From positions 1 to 64,000 of the forward strand of contig NZ_JAJQQP010000008.1 in assembly GCF_028994805.1 (NCBI RefSeq): 64,000 nt of DNA, read 5' to 3'. The notes under the pieces were generated by a model that saw only the letters and a list, made by a program, of their open reading frames with translations, had not been told where the DNA came from and searched no databases. Both the position numbers and the translations under genes were made by a program. Shown piece by piece: positions 32,201 to 40,579 of the stretch. Numbering within the stretch: position 1 is the stretch's first letter; each line of letters opens with the position of its first letter. This stretch comes from Promicromonospora iranensis (GTDB lineage Bacteria > Actinomycetota > Actinomycetes > Actinomycetales > Cellulomonadaceae).

Positions 32201-33064
32201 ATGCAGAGCTTTTCTCGTGCCGTCCGAGCCGCTCTGGCGGCGACCGCGCTCGTCGCCGGAACCTTGGTGGCGGTCCCCGCCGCTGCCGCCGACGACGGCT
32301 ACCAGCGCGGGCCCGACCCGACGGTGGAGAGCATCACGGCTCCCCGGGGAACGTTCGAGATCCGCGCGGCCGTCGTCACGCGTGCCGCCGCCGAGGGATA
32401 CGGCGGCGGCACCGTGTACTACCCGACCGACACCTCCGAGGGCACCTTCGGAGCGGTGGCGATCTCCCCCGGCTACCGCTCCTCGCAGGCGGCGATCGCG
32501 TGGCTCGGCCCGCGACTGGCCTCCCAGGGCTTCGTCGTCCTCACCATCGACACCCTCCGACCCGCCGACTCGCCCACCCGGCGTGGCGCACAGCTCCTCG
32601 CCGCCCTGGAGCAGCTGCAGGAGAGCACCCTGGCGGATCGCATCGATCCCGACCGGCTCGCCGTGATGGGGCACTCGATGGGCGGAGGCGGCAGCCTGGA
32701 GGCCGCCAAGGACGATCCTGCGCTGCGAGCGGTCATCCCGATGACCCCGTGGAGCCCGGACAGGACCTTCCCCGAGGTCACTGCCCCGACCCTGGTCATC
32801 GGCGCCGAGGACGACGCCGTCGCCCGGGTCCGGTCGTACGCCGAGCCGATCTACGAGTCGCTGCCCGCCGACGGGGACAAGGCGTACCTGGAGCTGCGGG
32901 ATGCCTCACACTCCGCGCCGAGCAGCCCCAGCACGACGATCGCCAGGTACAGCCTGTCCTGGCTGAAGCGCTACGTCGACGACGACGAGCGGTACACGCA
33001 GTTCCTCTGCCCGGCGCCGGTCGGCGACCCCGAGCTCAGCGAGGTCCGCAGTACCTGCGACTAA
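32201..33064 (+). CDS. Secreted polyester hydrolase (cutinase/PET-hydrolase family)
   Basis: A 287-residue secreted alpha/beta hydrolase. The signal peptide is residues 1-30 (VRAALAATALVAGTLVAVPAAAA). The mature part follows the Thermobifida cutinase/PET-hydrolase pattern throughout: GPDPTVESI, GYGGGTVYYPTD, AVAISPGY (oxyanion Y92), VMGHSMGGGG (nucleophile S159, oxyanion M160), TPW (W184), GAEDDAVA (D205), DASHSAP (H237), and the C-terminal disulfide C270-C286. The residue after the catalytic His is Ser (Phe in typical cutinases, Ser in Ideonella PETase), and I217 matches the PETase Ile at that site, while H158 is cutinase-like. GGAGAA upstream fixes the ATG. Natural substrate: cutin or similar polyesters. 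Confidence 0.92.
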   Translation: MQSFSRAVRAALAATALVAGTLVAVPAAAADDGYQRGPDPTVESITAPRGTFEIRAAVVTRAAAEGYGGGTVYYPTDTSEGTFGAVAISPGYRSSQAAIAWLGPRLASQGFVVLTIDTLRPADSPTRRGAQLLAALEQLQESTLADRIDPDRLAVMGHSMGGGGSLEAAKDDPALRAVIPMTPWSPDRTFPEVTAPTLVIGAEDDAVARVRSYAEPIYESLPADGDKAYLELRDASHSAPSSPSTTIARYSLSWLKRYVDDDERYTQFLCPAPVGDPELSEVRSTCD

Positions 33065-33105
33065 GATCCGCGCGACACCCCCGTTGCGAGATCAAGGACA
33101 GGTAC

Positions 33106-34392
33106 ATGCGAATCGGCTGGCAGCTGCACGGTGACGGCACACGCATCACCCCCGGTGAGGTCGTCGCCCCCGACGAGCGGCTCAGCTGGCCGCGCACCAT
33201 CGGGATCGGCCTGCAGCACATCGTCGCGATGTTCGGTGCCACGTTCCTGGTGCCGACCATCACGGAGTTCGACCCGGGAACCACGCTGTTCTTCTCGGCG
33301 GTCGGCACGATCACCTTCCTGCTCGTCACGGGCAACAAGCTGCCGAGCTACCTGGGCTCGAGCTTCGCCTTCATCGCGCCGATCCTGGCGGCCACGGCGT
33401 CGAGCGGGCAGTCGGCCGCGATCGGCGGCATCCTTGCCAGCGGCCTGCTCCTGGCGCTCGTCGGCGTGGTGGTGCACTTCGCCGGGCCGCGCTGGATCCA
33501 GGTGGCGATGCCGCCCGTCGTCACGGGCGTGATCGTGGCACTGATCGGCCTGAACCTCGCGCCGGTCGCCTGGGGAACGTGCGACGAGGAGGGGTGCTCG
33601 GGCTTCCAGGCCTCCCCGGTGACGGCCGTGATCACCCTGGCCTCGATCATCCTGATCCAGGTTCTGTTCCGCGGCCTCGTCGGCCGGCTCTCGATCCTGC
33701 TCGGCGTCGTCATCGGGTACGCCGTCGCCACGCTGCGCGGCGAGGTCGACTTCTCGAAGGTCGGTCAGGCGGACTGGGTGGGCCTGCCGCAGTTCGTGGC
33801 GCCGTCGTTCGACCCGGGCGTGCTCGGCCTGTTCCTGCCGGTCGTGCTCGTGCTCGTCGCGGAGAACGTCGGACACGTGAAGTCGGTGGCCGCGATGACC
33901 GGCCGCAACTACGACCCGCTGACCGGCCGGGCGCTCCTGGCCGACGGCATCGCCACGACCCTCGCAGGCCTCGGCGGCGGCTCCGGCACCACGACGTACG
34001 CCGAGAACATCGGTGTCATGGCGGCGTCCCGGGTGTACTCGACGGCGGCGTACTGGGTGGCCGCGTTCGGTGCGCTGGTGCTCAGCCTGTCGCCCAAGTT
34101 CGGCGCGCTGATCGCCAGCGTCCCCGACGGTGTGCTCGGCGGTGTCACGACCATGCTCTACGGCATGATCGGCATCCTGGGCGCCCGCATCTGGGTGCAG
34201 GGCAAGGTCAACTTCTCGGACCCGGTCAACCTGACGACGGCGGCCGTGCCGCTCGTGATCGGCATCGCCGACTTCACCTGGACCGCCGGTGACCTGCAGT
34301 TCGGCGGTATCGCCCTCGGTACCGCCGCCGCCCTCGTGATCTACCACGTGATGGGGGCCATCGGCCGCTGGCGCGGCACCGCCGAGGGCTGA
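33106..34392 (+). CDS. NCS2-family uracil/xanthine permease
   Basis: A 428-residue membrane transporter of the NCS2 (SLC23) family with about 12-14 hydrophobic segments, importing uracil or xanthine with protons. Signatures are LQHIVAMFGATFLVP in TM1, GSSFAFIAPI in TM3, PVVLVLVAENVGHVKSV in TM8 (the substrate-contacting Glu) and the TM10 loop GGGSGTTTYAENIGVMA. The NIGV form and the loop are closest to UraA-type uracil permeases. AAGGACAGG precedes the ATG. A hairpin follows the stop. Confidence 0.92.
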   Translation: MRIGWQLHGDGTRITPGEVVAPDERLSWPRTIGIGLQHIVAMFGATFLVPTITEFDPGTTLFFSAVGTITFLLVTGNKLPSYLGSSFAFIAPILAATASSGQSAAIGGILASGLLLALVGVVVHFAGPRWIQVAMPPVVTGVIVALIGLNLAPVAWGTCDEEGCSGFQASPVTAVITLASIILIQVLFRGLVGRLSILLGVVIGYAVATLRGEVDFSKVGQADWVGLPQFVAPSFDPGVLGLFLPVVLVLVAENVGHVKSVAAMTGRNYDPLTGRALLADGIATTLAGLGGGSGTTTYAENIGVMAASRVYSTAAYWVAAFGALVLSLSPKFGALIASVPDGVLGGVTTMLYGMIGILGARIWVQGKVNFSDPVNLTTAAVPLVIGIADFTWTAGDLQFGGIALGTAAALVIYHVMGAIGRWRGTAEG

Positions 34393-34403
34393 ACCACCTC
34401 CGT

Positions 34404-34440
34404 GCCGGACGGGTAGGACGCGAGCGGCCTACCCGCCGGC
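34404..34440 (+). terminator. Hairpin terminator after permease gene
   Basis: Arms GCCGGACGGGTAGG (34404-34417) and CCTACCCGCCGGC (34428-34440), with one bulged base, 12 bases after the permease stop. Confidence 0.65.
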
Positions 34441-34458
34441 ATCGGTCTGGACACCGGA

Positions 34459-34494
34459 CTGAACGCGTGGTTAGCATGCTGAACATGCGTTCAG
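34459..34494. promoter_or_regulatory. TetR operator and leaderless promoter
   Basis: Inverted repeat CTGAACGC (34459-34466) and GCGTTCAG (34487-34494), enclosing a second palindrome GTTAGCATGCTGAAC. The -10 box TAGCAT (34472-34477) lies 7 bases before the ATG at 34485, so repressor binding would cover the promoter and the start codon. Confidence 0.65.
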
Positions 34495-35219
34495 CGCGCG
34501 GTGACGAAGGGCGCGGGGGGACCACCCCGCCGTCGGACAGCGGTGTGCCCGCCGACGCCGACCTCACCGCCCGTGCCCGGATCCGCGATGCCGCGATCAA
34601 CCGGTTCGCGGTGGACGGCTTCGGCGCGTCGGTCCGGGCCATCGCGTCCGACGTGGGGGTCAGCGCCGGCCTCGTGATGCACCACTTCGGGTCCAAGGAC
34701 AAGCTCCGGGCCGAGTGCGACGCGTACCTGCTCGCCACGGTCCGCCGGCTCAAGCGGGAGAACGTCGCCGACGCCGCGGCGGACCAGAGCTTCTTCCACA
34801 AGTTCGCCGCCGCCGAGCAGAACGCGACGCTCGTCGGGTACGTGCTGCGCTCCATGCAGGACGGCAGCCCGCTCGCCCGAGAGTTCATCGGCCACATGGT
34901 CGACGACGCGGTCGACTACACCCAGGAGGGCGTCACCGCGGGCGTCATCGTGCCCAGCAGGGACGAGGCCGCACGGGCGCGCTACCTCACGCTGTCCTCG
35001 CTCGGTGCGCTGCTGCTGGAGGTCACGCTCAACCCGCCGTCGGACCCGGGCGATCTCGTCGGGATCGTCCGTGGCTACTTCTCCAAGAGCTACCTGCCGA
35101 TGATGGAGCTGTTCACCGAGGGCTTCCTCACCTCCCGTCGGATGCTCGACGACTACCTCATGTACGTGTCCGACCCGCCGTCGGACGACGAGGTAGCGCC
35201 CACGCCTGCCAAAGGCTGA
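34485..35219 (+). CDS. TetR-family regulator of ABC export cassette
   Basis: A 244-residue repressor. After a flexible Gly/Asp-rich stretch, the HTH domain reads RIRDAAINRFAVDGFGASVRAIASDVGVSAGLVMHHFGSKDKL (about residues 30-75), followed by a helical ligand-binding domain. The start at 34485 is chosen from the leaderless -10 box; the open frame begins at 34467. It precedes the ABC ATPase and permease genes on the same strand (69-base gap), the usual layout of self-regulated drug-export cassettes. The ligand is unknown, possibly a hydrophobic antibiotic. Confidence 0.9.
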   Translation: MRSARGDEGRGGTTPPSDSGVPADADLTARARIRDAAINRFAVDGFGASVRAIASDVGVSAGLVMHHFGSKDKLRAECDAYLLATVRRLKRENVADAAADQSFFHKFAAAEQNATLVGYVLRSMQDGSPLAREFIGHMVDDAVDYTQEGVTAGVIVPSRDEAARARYLTLSSLGALLLEVTLNPPSDPGDLVGIVRGYFSKSYLPMMELFTEGFLTSRRMLDDYLMYVSDPPSDDEVAPTPAKG

Positions 35220-35287
35220 CCGGTACCCGCCGGTCGAGAGCGCGCTGCCCTGCCACGTCCCCTCCGACGTCAGAGAGCGAGCGAGTC

Positions 35288-36268
35288 ATGACCGCGACAC
35301 CAGCGATAGAGATCCACGACCTGCGCAAGTCCTTCGGCCGGGTCCAGGCCCTCGACGGCCTGGACCTGACCGTCCAGCCCGGCGAGGTCGCCGGGTTCCT
35401 CGGCCCCAACGGGGCCGGCAAGTCCACCGCCATCCGCGTCCTGCTCGGGCTGCTGCGCGCGGACTCCGGCACGGCCCGCCTGTTCGGCGGTGACGCGTGG
35501 CGCGACGCCGTCGAGCTGCACCGACGACTCGCCTACGTCCCGGGCGACGTCAGCCTGTGGCCCAACCTGACCGGCGGCGAAGCCATCGACTTCCTGGGCC
35601 GTCTGCGCGGCACGGTCGACAAGAGGCGCAAGGCCGACCTGCTCGAGCGCTTCGAGCTCGATCCCACCAAGAAGGCCCGCACCTACTCCAAGGGCAACCG
35701 GCAGAAGGTCGCACTCGTGGCGGCGTTCTCCATGGACGTGGACCTGCTGATCCTCGACGAGCCGACGTCGGGTCTCGACCCCCTCATGGAGGCGGTGTTC
35801 ACCGAGTACGTGCGCGAGGCCGCCGCGGCGGGCACGTCCGTCCTGCTCAGCAGCCACATCCTGCACGAGGTCGAGAAGGTCTGCGACACCGTGACGATCA
35901 TCCGTAACGGGACGTCGGTCGAGTCCGGCACGCTCGACGAGCTCCGGCACCTGACCCGGTCGAACGTCACGGCAGTGGTCTCGGACGACCCCTCCGGCGT
36001 CCGCGGCCTCGCCGGGGTGCACAACTTCGCCACCGCTCCGGCCGACGGCGGCACGCGCGTCACCTTCGACATCGACAACGCCCAGGTCGGCCCCGCGATG
36101 TCGCAGCTGACGGCGCTCGGGCTGCACAGCCTCACCGCCGCACCGCCCTCGCTGGAAGAGCTCTTCATGCGGCACTACGGCGACGTGCTGCCGGGTGCGG
36201 AGAGCGCGGACGACGGCGCGGACGACACCGCCTCCGCGGCGGCGCAGGGCACGGCAGGTGCCCGGTGA
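35288..36268 (+). CDS. ABC exporter, ATP-binding subunit
   Basis: A 326-residue ATPase. Walker A is FLGPNGAGKST (residues ~37-47), the Q-loop region VPGDVSLWPNLTG, the signature motif TYSKGNRQKVAL (degenerate LSGGQ), Walker B LLILDEPTSGLD and the switch SSHILHEV. The C-terminal ~100 residues form the extra domain seen in drug and polyketide exporters, ending with a disordered acidic/Ala tail. It overlaps the permease gene by 4 bases (GTGA). Partner of the 553-residue permease. Confidence 0.92.
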   Translation: MTATPAIEIHDLRKSFGRVQALDGLDLTVQPGEVAGFLGPNGAGKSTAIRVLLGLLRADSGTARLFGGDAWRDAVELHRRLAYVPGDVSLWPNLTGGEAIDFLGRLRGTVDKRRKADLLERFELDPTKKARTYSKGNRQKVALVAAFSMDVDLLILDEPTSGLDPLMEAVFTEYVREAAAAGTSVLLSSHILHEVEKVCDTVTIIRNGTSVESGTLDELRHLTRSNVTAVVSDDPSGVRGLAGVHNFATAPADGGTRVTFDIDNAQVGPAMSQLTALGLHSLTAAPPSLEELFMRHYGDVLPGAESADDGADDTASAAAQGTAGAR

Positions 36269-37926
36269 CCGCCGTCGCGCTGGCGCCCGCGGTCCCGCGG
36301 CCGTCGTTCGGATCCACGCTGTCCGGGACCGGACGCCTGGTCCGGTTCATGCTGCGTCGCGACCGGGTGCGGCTCAGTGTCTGGACGCTGTCCGTGGTGG
36401 CCTTCTACGCCTACTTCGCCGTGGCGCTCGACGCGATGGGCCCCGAGGCGCTCGCCGGACGGGCGCTCGTCATGGAGACGCCGGCCGGCATCGTCATGGG
36501 CGGTCCCGGCTACGGCATCGACAACTACACGGTCGGCGTGGCCATCGCCAACGAAGGGATCACCTGGGTGGTCCTGGCGCTCGGGATCATGAGCGTCCTG
36601 CACGTCGTGCGGCACACGCGTGCCGAGGAGGAGAGCAGCCGGTCCGAGCTGGTGCGAGCCGCCCCGGTCGGGCGGCACGCCCCGGCAGTGGCCGCCGTCA
36701 TCACGCTGTTCGTCGTCAACGCGGTCATCGCCGTCGTCTCGGCGCTCGCCCTGTACGGCGCGAGCGGGGAGGCCATGCCTCTCGCGGACTCGTTCGGCCT
36801 CACGGTCGGGTCCGGCCTGGCCGCCATGGTGTTCGGGGCCGTCGCCGTGGTGGCGTGCCAGATCACCGAGCACGGCCGGGGTGCCACGGGTATCGGCCTT
36901 GCCGCGTACGGCCTGGCGCTCGTGCTGCGGTCCGCCGGGGACATCCAGGAGCGGCACGGCAGCCTGCTGTCGTGGTTCTCGCCCATCGGGTGGGCCCAGC
37001 AGATGCGAGCCTTCGTCGACCTGCGCTGGTGGCCCACCGCCCTCTCGGTGGTGGCGATCCTGGTGCTGCTCGTGCTCGGGGCGTTCCTCGCCTCGCGCCG
37101 CGACTTCGGTGGCGGCCTCGTCGCGACCCGCGGTGGACGCGCGGACGCCCCGGCAAGCCTGCGCAGCCCGCTCGCACTGGCCTGGCGGCAGCAGCGGTCG
37201 GCCTTCGGGTGGACGGCTCTCGGGATGGCGCTCATGTGGTACGCGTCCGGCACCCTCCTGCCGGAGATCCTGGAGATGGGCGTCTCCGGCGCGGAGGACA
37301 ACGAGATGTTCCAGGCGGTGTTCGGGGGGACGGACCCGGCAGTGTTCCGTGACGGGTTCCTGAGCGCCATGATGTTGTTCGCCGCCCTGGCCTGCGCGGC
37401 GTACGCGATCGTCATGTCCGGCCGCGCCAAGGCCGAGGAGACGGCGGGCCGTGCCGAGGTGCTGCTCGCGCTGGCGGTGTCACGCTCGCGATGGTTCGGC
37501 GCGCACCTCGTGGTCGTCGGGCTGAGCACGGTGGTGCTCATGGCGGTGAGCGTCTACGCGATGTGGGCCGGCGCCGTCCAGGTCGGTATGGACGAGCCAG
37601 GGCTCGCCGCCTACACCGACGTGTTCTGGACCTACTCCGTGGCGCTCCTCGTCTACCTGGGCCTTGCCGCGGCCCTCTACGCCTGGGTCCCGCGGTTCGC
37701 CTCCGCCGTGTGGCTGCTGCTCGTGTACTCGTTCGTGGTCGGCATGTTCGGAGCGGTCTTCGACCTGCCCGAGGGTGCGGAGGCGATCTCGCCGCTGAAC
37801 TGGCTCCCGGCGGGGTTCGGTGAGGCGCCCGAGACCGCGAGCATGGTGGGCCTCGGCGCGGTGGCGGCCGTGCTGCTCGGCCTGGCGCTCCTCGGGTTCC
37901 GGTGGCGAGACCTGCAGAGCAGCTGA
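36265..37926 (+). CDS. ABC exporter, large permease subunit
   Basis: A 553-residue membrane protein with about twelve hydrophobic segments in two homologous halves (residues ~1-290 and 300-553), as in exporters of polyketide antibiotics in actinobacteria. A long loop with charged residues (HTRAEEESSRSELVRAAPVGRHAP) recurs in the second half as GRAKAEETAGRAEVLLALAVSR, showing the internal duplication. One ATPase dimer with one fused permease would form the pump. GTG start overlapping the ATPase stop. Followed by a strong hairpin. Confidence 0.9.
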   Translation: MTAVALAPAVPRPSFGSTLSGTGRLVRFMLRRDRVRLSVWTLSVVAFYAYFAVALDAMGPEALAGRALVMETPAGIVMGGPGYGIDNYTVGVAIANEGITWVVLALGIMSVLHVVRHTRAEEESSRSELVRAAPVGRHAPAVAAVITLFVVNAVIAVVSALALYGASGEAMPLADSFGLTVGSGLAAMVFGAVAVVACQITEHGRGATGIGLAAYGLALVLRSAGDIQERHGSLLSWFSPIGWAQQMRAFVDLRWWPTALSVVAILVLLVLGAFLASRRDFGGGLVATRGGRADAPASLRSPLALAWRQQRSAFGWTALGMALMWYASGTLLPEILEMGVSGAEDNEMFQAVFGGTDPAVFRDGFLSAMMLFAALACAAYAIVMSGRAKAEETAGRAEVLLALAVSRSRWFGAHLVVVGLSTVVLMAVSVYAMWAGAVQVGMDEPGLAAYTDVFWTYSVALLVYLGLAAALYAWVPRFASAVWLLLVYSFVVGMFGAVFDLPEGAEAISPLNWLPAGFGEAPETASMVGLGAVAAVLLGLALLGFRWRDLQSS

Positions 37927-37930
37927 GTGC

Positions 37931-37971
37931 CCGGACGGAGAGTGTGGCTGTTGTCCGCACTCTCCGTCCGG
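37931..37971 (+). terminator. Hairpin terminator after ABC export cassette
   Basis: A perfect 14-bp stem, CCGGACGGAGAGTG with CACTCTCCGTCCGG, 13-base loop, 4 bases after the permease stop codon. Confidence 0.8.
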
Positions 37972-38060
37972 TAGGGTGCGGGACGCCGTTCCGTGTCAGC
38001 AGGCAGGGTCTCACCGCCGCTCCCGGACCGTGCCCCGCCGAGTCCAGTGAGGATGGACCG

Positions 38061-38357
38061 ATGATCTTCAAGGCCGTAGGAGACGGCCGCCCGTACCCCG
38101 AGCACGGGCGCTCACGCACGCGCGACTGGGTCGACGTGCCCCCGCGTCAGGTGCGCCTCGACGAGCTCGTCACCACGAAGCGCACACTCGACCTCGACAC
38201 GCTCCTGGCAGAGGACTCCACTTTTTATGGTGACCTGTTCGCACACGTCGTCGAGTACGAGGGCACCCTCTACCTCGAGGACGGGCTGCACCGCGCGGTG
38301 CGCGCCGCCCTGCAACAACGTCCAGTCCTGCACGCTCGCGTGCTCACCATCCGCTGA
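38061..38357 (+). CDS. Small conserved protein (annotated VapB-like in relatives)
   Basis: A 98-residue protein conserved next to LytR_C genes in actinobacteria; as far as I recall, relatives are auto-annotated as VapB-family antitoxin. The segment TKRTLDLDTLLAEDSTFYGDLFAHVVEYEGTLYLEDGLHRAVRAAL resembles a compact ParB/Srx-like fold, with DGLHRA in the place of the ParB DGxHR motif. There is no VapC toxin gene beside it, so a toxin-antitoxin role is doubtful. GAGGA sits before the ATG. TAGGGT at 37972-37977 could be a -10 box for it. Confidence 0.78.
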   Translation: MIFKAVGDGRPYPEHGRSRTRDWVDVPPRQVRLDELVTTKRTLDLDTLLAEDSTFYGDLFAHVVEYEGTLYLEDGLHRAVRAALQQRPVLHARVLTIR

Positions 38358-38376
38358 CCTCAGGTAGGTTCCAAGA

Positions 38377-39048
38377 GTGACATCTCCCGGGTACGACCAG
38401 GCGCGCGTGGAGCGCCGTCGTCGAGAGCACGAGCGCCAGGCCGTGGTCTTCGGCGTGCTCATCGCGTTCCTGGCGGTCTGCGGCATCTTCGCGCTCGCGG
38501 TGTACTCGGGCGCCATCAGCTCTCCGTTCGACCGGCCGTTCACCACGGTCGGCGTCTCGGAGCAGAAGTCCTATCCGGTGCCCTGCCTCCCGGCGGTGAA
38601 GGGGCAGCCCGACGGCGCCCTTCCGACCGCGTACACCGATACCCGGGTACGCCTGCTCAACGCATCCGGCGAGCAGGGCCTGGCCAGCGCGCACGAGACC
38701 GTCCTGGCGGACCGCGGGTTCGTCATCGAGGGGACCCCCGGCAACGTGCCGATGCTGCTCCAGGAGTCGGAGCTCCGGTTCGGCACGAAGGGCATCGTCC
38801 AGGCGTACACGCTCGCTGCGCAGTTCCCCAAGATGCGGATGGTTCTGGACGACCGGCGCGACCGCGTGATCGACCTGCTCATCGGCGAGAACTTCGATCC
38901 TCCGCTCGGCGTGGAAGACGTCGAGCTGGCCGCGGACCAGCCGCTGCGGAACGCGGAGGGCTGCGTGCCCGCCGACGAGATCACCCCGGAGAAGCGCATC
39001 AAGCCGGCCAAGGAAGGCGAGCCGGACGAGGTTCAGCCGGCCAAGTAA
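38377..39048 (+). CDS. LytR C-terminal domain protein, membrane-anchored
   Basis: A 223-residue protein. A basic N-terminus (RVERRRREHER) precedes one membrane segment (about 23-45), then an extracytoplasmic LytR_C domain: TRVRLLNASGEQGLASAHETVLADRGFVIEG to VIDLLIGENF. The family is linked to cell-wall glycopolymer attachment but is not itself the LCP catalytic domain. The charged C-terminal tail (EKRIKPAKEGEPDEVQPAK) is disordered. TAGGTT lies 6 bases before the GTG (leaderless). Neighbour of the 98-residue conserved protein. Confidence 0.85.
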   Translation: MTSPGYDQARVERRRREHERQAVVFGVLIAFLAVCGIFALAVYSGAISSPFDRPFTTVGVSEQKSYPVPCLPAVKGQPDGALPTAYTDTRVRLLNASGEQGLASAHETVLADRGFVIEGTPGNVPMLLQESELRFGTKGIVQAYTLAAQFPKMRMVLDDRRDRVIDLLIGENFDPPLGVEDVELAADQPLRNAEGCVPADEITPEKRIKPAKEGEPDEVQPAK

Positions 39049-39067
39049 CGGGGCTAGGGTCGGTGCT

Positions 39068-39691
39068 GTGCTGAACCCGTCCTCAGGTGCCGTGGGCTTC
39101 GGCCGCGCGCTCCTGTGGGCCGTGGTCGTCCTCGCCCTCGCGCTGACCGGGCACTTCGAGGCGGGCGGCCACCTTCCGCCCCTCGAGGTCGTCGCCCTGC
39201 TCGGCGCGCTGCTGCTGGTCGTGACGATGGTGGCCGTGCGGCGGCGCATCCGCTGGCCGGGCGGGCTCGCCCTCGCGGGGCTCGGGCAGTACGCCCTGCA
39301 TCACGTCTTCTCGTTCCTCGGCGGCGCCTGCGCGCCGTCCGCGCTGCCCGACGCCGGAGCGCACGCCCACCTGGCCGGCTCCCTCGGCGGGACGTTCGTG
39401 CACGGGACGTGCGTCGGGACCGGCTCCGCGGTGATGGGTCCGGGGATGCTCGCCTGGCACGCCCTGGCGACCGTCGTGTCCGTCGGGCTGCTCGTGGGAG
39501 TCGAGCGCGGCGTCTGGCTGCTCGCGTCGTGGCTGGTCCGGCCGCTGGTGGTGGCGCCGCTGTGGCTGCCGGTGGTCCGGCGCGTCCCCGTGCTGGTGGC
39601 CCTCGATGCGCCGCGCGCGGCCGTGGACGTGCACGTGGCGCCGGAGCGCGGGCCGCCGTCGTCGGCCCTGGTGATGCGCCTCGCGGCCTGA
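39068..39691 (+). CDS. Histidine-rich polytopic membrane protein
   Basis: A 207-residue protein with about four hydrophobic segments (near 12-30, 38-57, 68-85, 125-150). Between segments lie histidines and cysteines in a form that could bind copper: YALHHVFSFLGGACAP, AHAHLAG, FVHGTCVG. It directly precedes the YcnI-type copper protein, supporting a metal-related role, though no named family is certain. TAGGGT lies 7 bases before the GTG start (leaderless promoter). Confidence 0.7.
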   Translation: MLNPSSGAVGFGRALLWAVVVLALALTGHFEAGGHLPPLEVVALLGALLLVVTMVAVRRRIRWPGGLALAGLGQYALHHVFSFLGGACAPSALPDAGAHAHLAGSLGGTFVHGTCVGTGSAVMGPGMLAWHALATVVSVGLLVGVERGVWLLASWLVRPLVVAPLWLPVVRRVPVLVALDAPRAAVDVHVAPERGPPSSALVMRLAA

Positions 39692-39757
39692 CGGTGTCGG
39701 GCGGGAGGTGCGTCGCCGCACCCCCTCCGCACACCCTCAGACCGAAGGACCGAGCAC

Positions 39758-40489
39758 ATGACTCGCTTCAGCATGCCCGCCCGCCGCGCCCTCGCGGCAG
39801 TCCCTGCAACCGCCGTCCTGGTGCTGCTGCCCACCGTGGCCTATGCCCACGTGACGGTGAACCCCGACTCGACCGCCGCGGACAGCTACTCCAGCCTCAC
39901 GTTCCGTGTGCCGACGGAGTCGGACACCGAGTCGACGGAGAAGCTGGTGGTGGACCTGCCCACCGACACCCCGTTTCTCAGCGTGACCCCGCGCTCGCTG
40001 CCCGGCTGGGACGTGGAGGTCGAGGTCGAGACGCTCGACGAGCCGTTCGAGGTCGAGGGCGCGACCGTCGACGAGGCGCCTGCGCGGATCACCTGGACGG
40101 CGGAGAAGGGCAACGAGGTTCCGCCGCACGAGTACCAGGAGTTCGCCGTCCGGGTCGGGGCGCTGCCCGAGGAGGGCACCGAGATCGTGCTCCCCGCCCA
40201 CCAGACGTACACCGACGGCACCGTCGTCGACTGGGACGACCTCGTCGCCGACGACGGCAAGGAGCCGGAGGCTCCCGCACCCGTGTTCACGACCACCGCC
40301 GCCGAGGCGGAGGGTGGGCACCACGGTGCCGCGGCCTCGGATGATGCCTCGGACGATGCGTCGGGCGAGACCGCGGCCGCGGACGACGCTCCGGCCGTCG
40401 ACCCGGTGGGCCGCTGGCTCGGTGCGGCCGGCATCGTGGTGGGCGCCGTGGGCATCGGCGCGGCGGTGTTCACGCGCCGCCGGGCCTGA
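39758..40489 (+). CDS. YcnI/DUF1775 copper-binding membrane protein
   Basis: A 243-residue protein. The signal peptide (1-30) ends with VAYA, so the mature protein begins AHVTVNPDS; this N-terminal His is the copper ligand in YcnI proteins. The DUF1775 beta-sandwich domain covers about 31-160 (LTFRVPTESDTESTEKLVVDLP, then PGWDVEVEVETL and ARITWTAEKGNEVPPHEYQEFAVRVGALP). An Ala/Asp-rich linker with HH follows, then a C-terminal membrane anchor (about 216-236) and RRR. It should sit on the outer face of the membrane and handle Cu(II). The preceding His-rich membrane protein is a likely partner. Confidence 0.92.
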   Translation: MTRFSMPARRALAAVPATAVLVLLPTVAYAHVTVNPDSTAADSYSSLTFRVPTESDTESTEKLVVDLPTDTPFLSVTPRSLPGWDVEVEVETLDEPFEVEGATVDEAPARITWTAEKGNEVPPHEYQEFAVRVGALPEEGTEIVLPAHQTYTDGTVVDWDDLVADDGKEPEAPAPVFTTTAAEAEGGHHGAAASDDASDDASGETAAADDAPAVDPVGRWLGAAGIVVGAVGIGAAVFTRRRA

Positions 40490-40510
40490 CGGCCGGATGG
40501 CTCGATGACG

Positions 40511-40557
40511 GAGGCCAGGCTCGACCACCGGTGATGCCGGTGGTCGAGCCTGGCCTC
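40511..40557. terminator. Bidirectional hairpin terminator
   Basis: A perfect 21-bp stem (40511-40531 with 40537-40557), 5-base loop, between the convergent YcnI gene and the EEP hydrolase gene. Confidence 0.88.
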
Positions 40558-40579
40558 GCCGGTCGAGCCTGTCGGGACC

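Noticed and set aside
38061-38357. Toxin-antitoxin module suggested by the VapB-like label
   Set aside because: No PIN-domain toxin lies next to it; the gene is consistently a neighbour of a LytR_C protein, so the label is probably a naming artefact.
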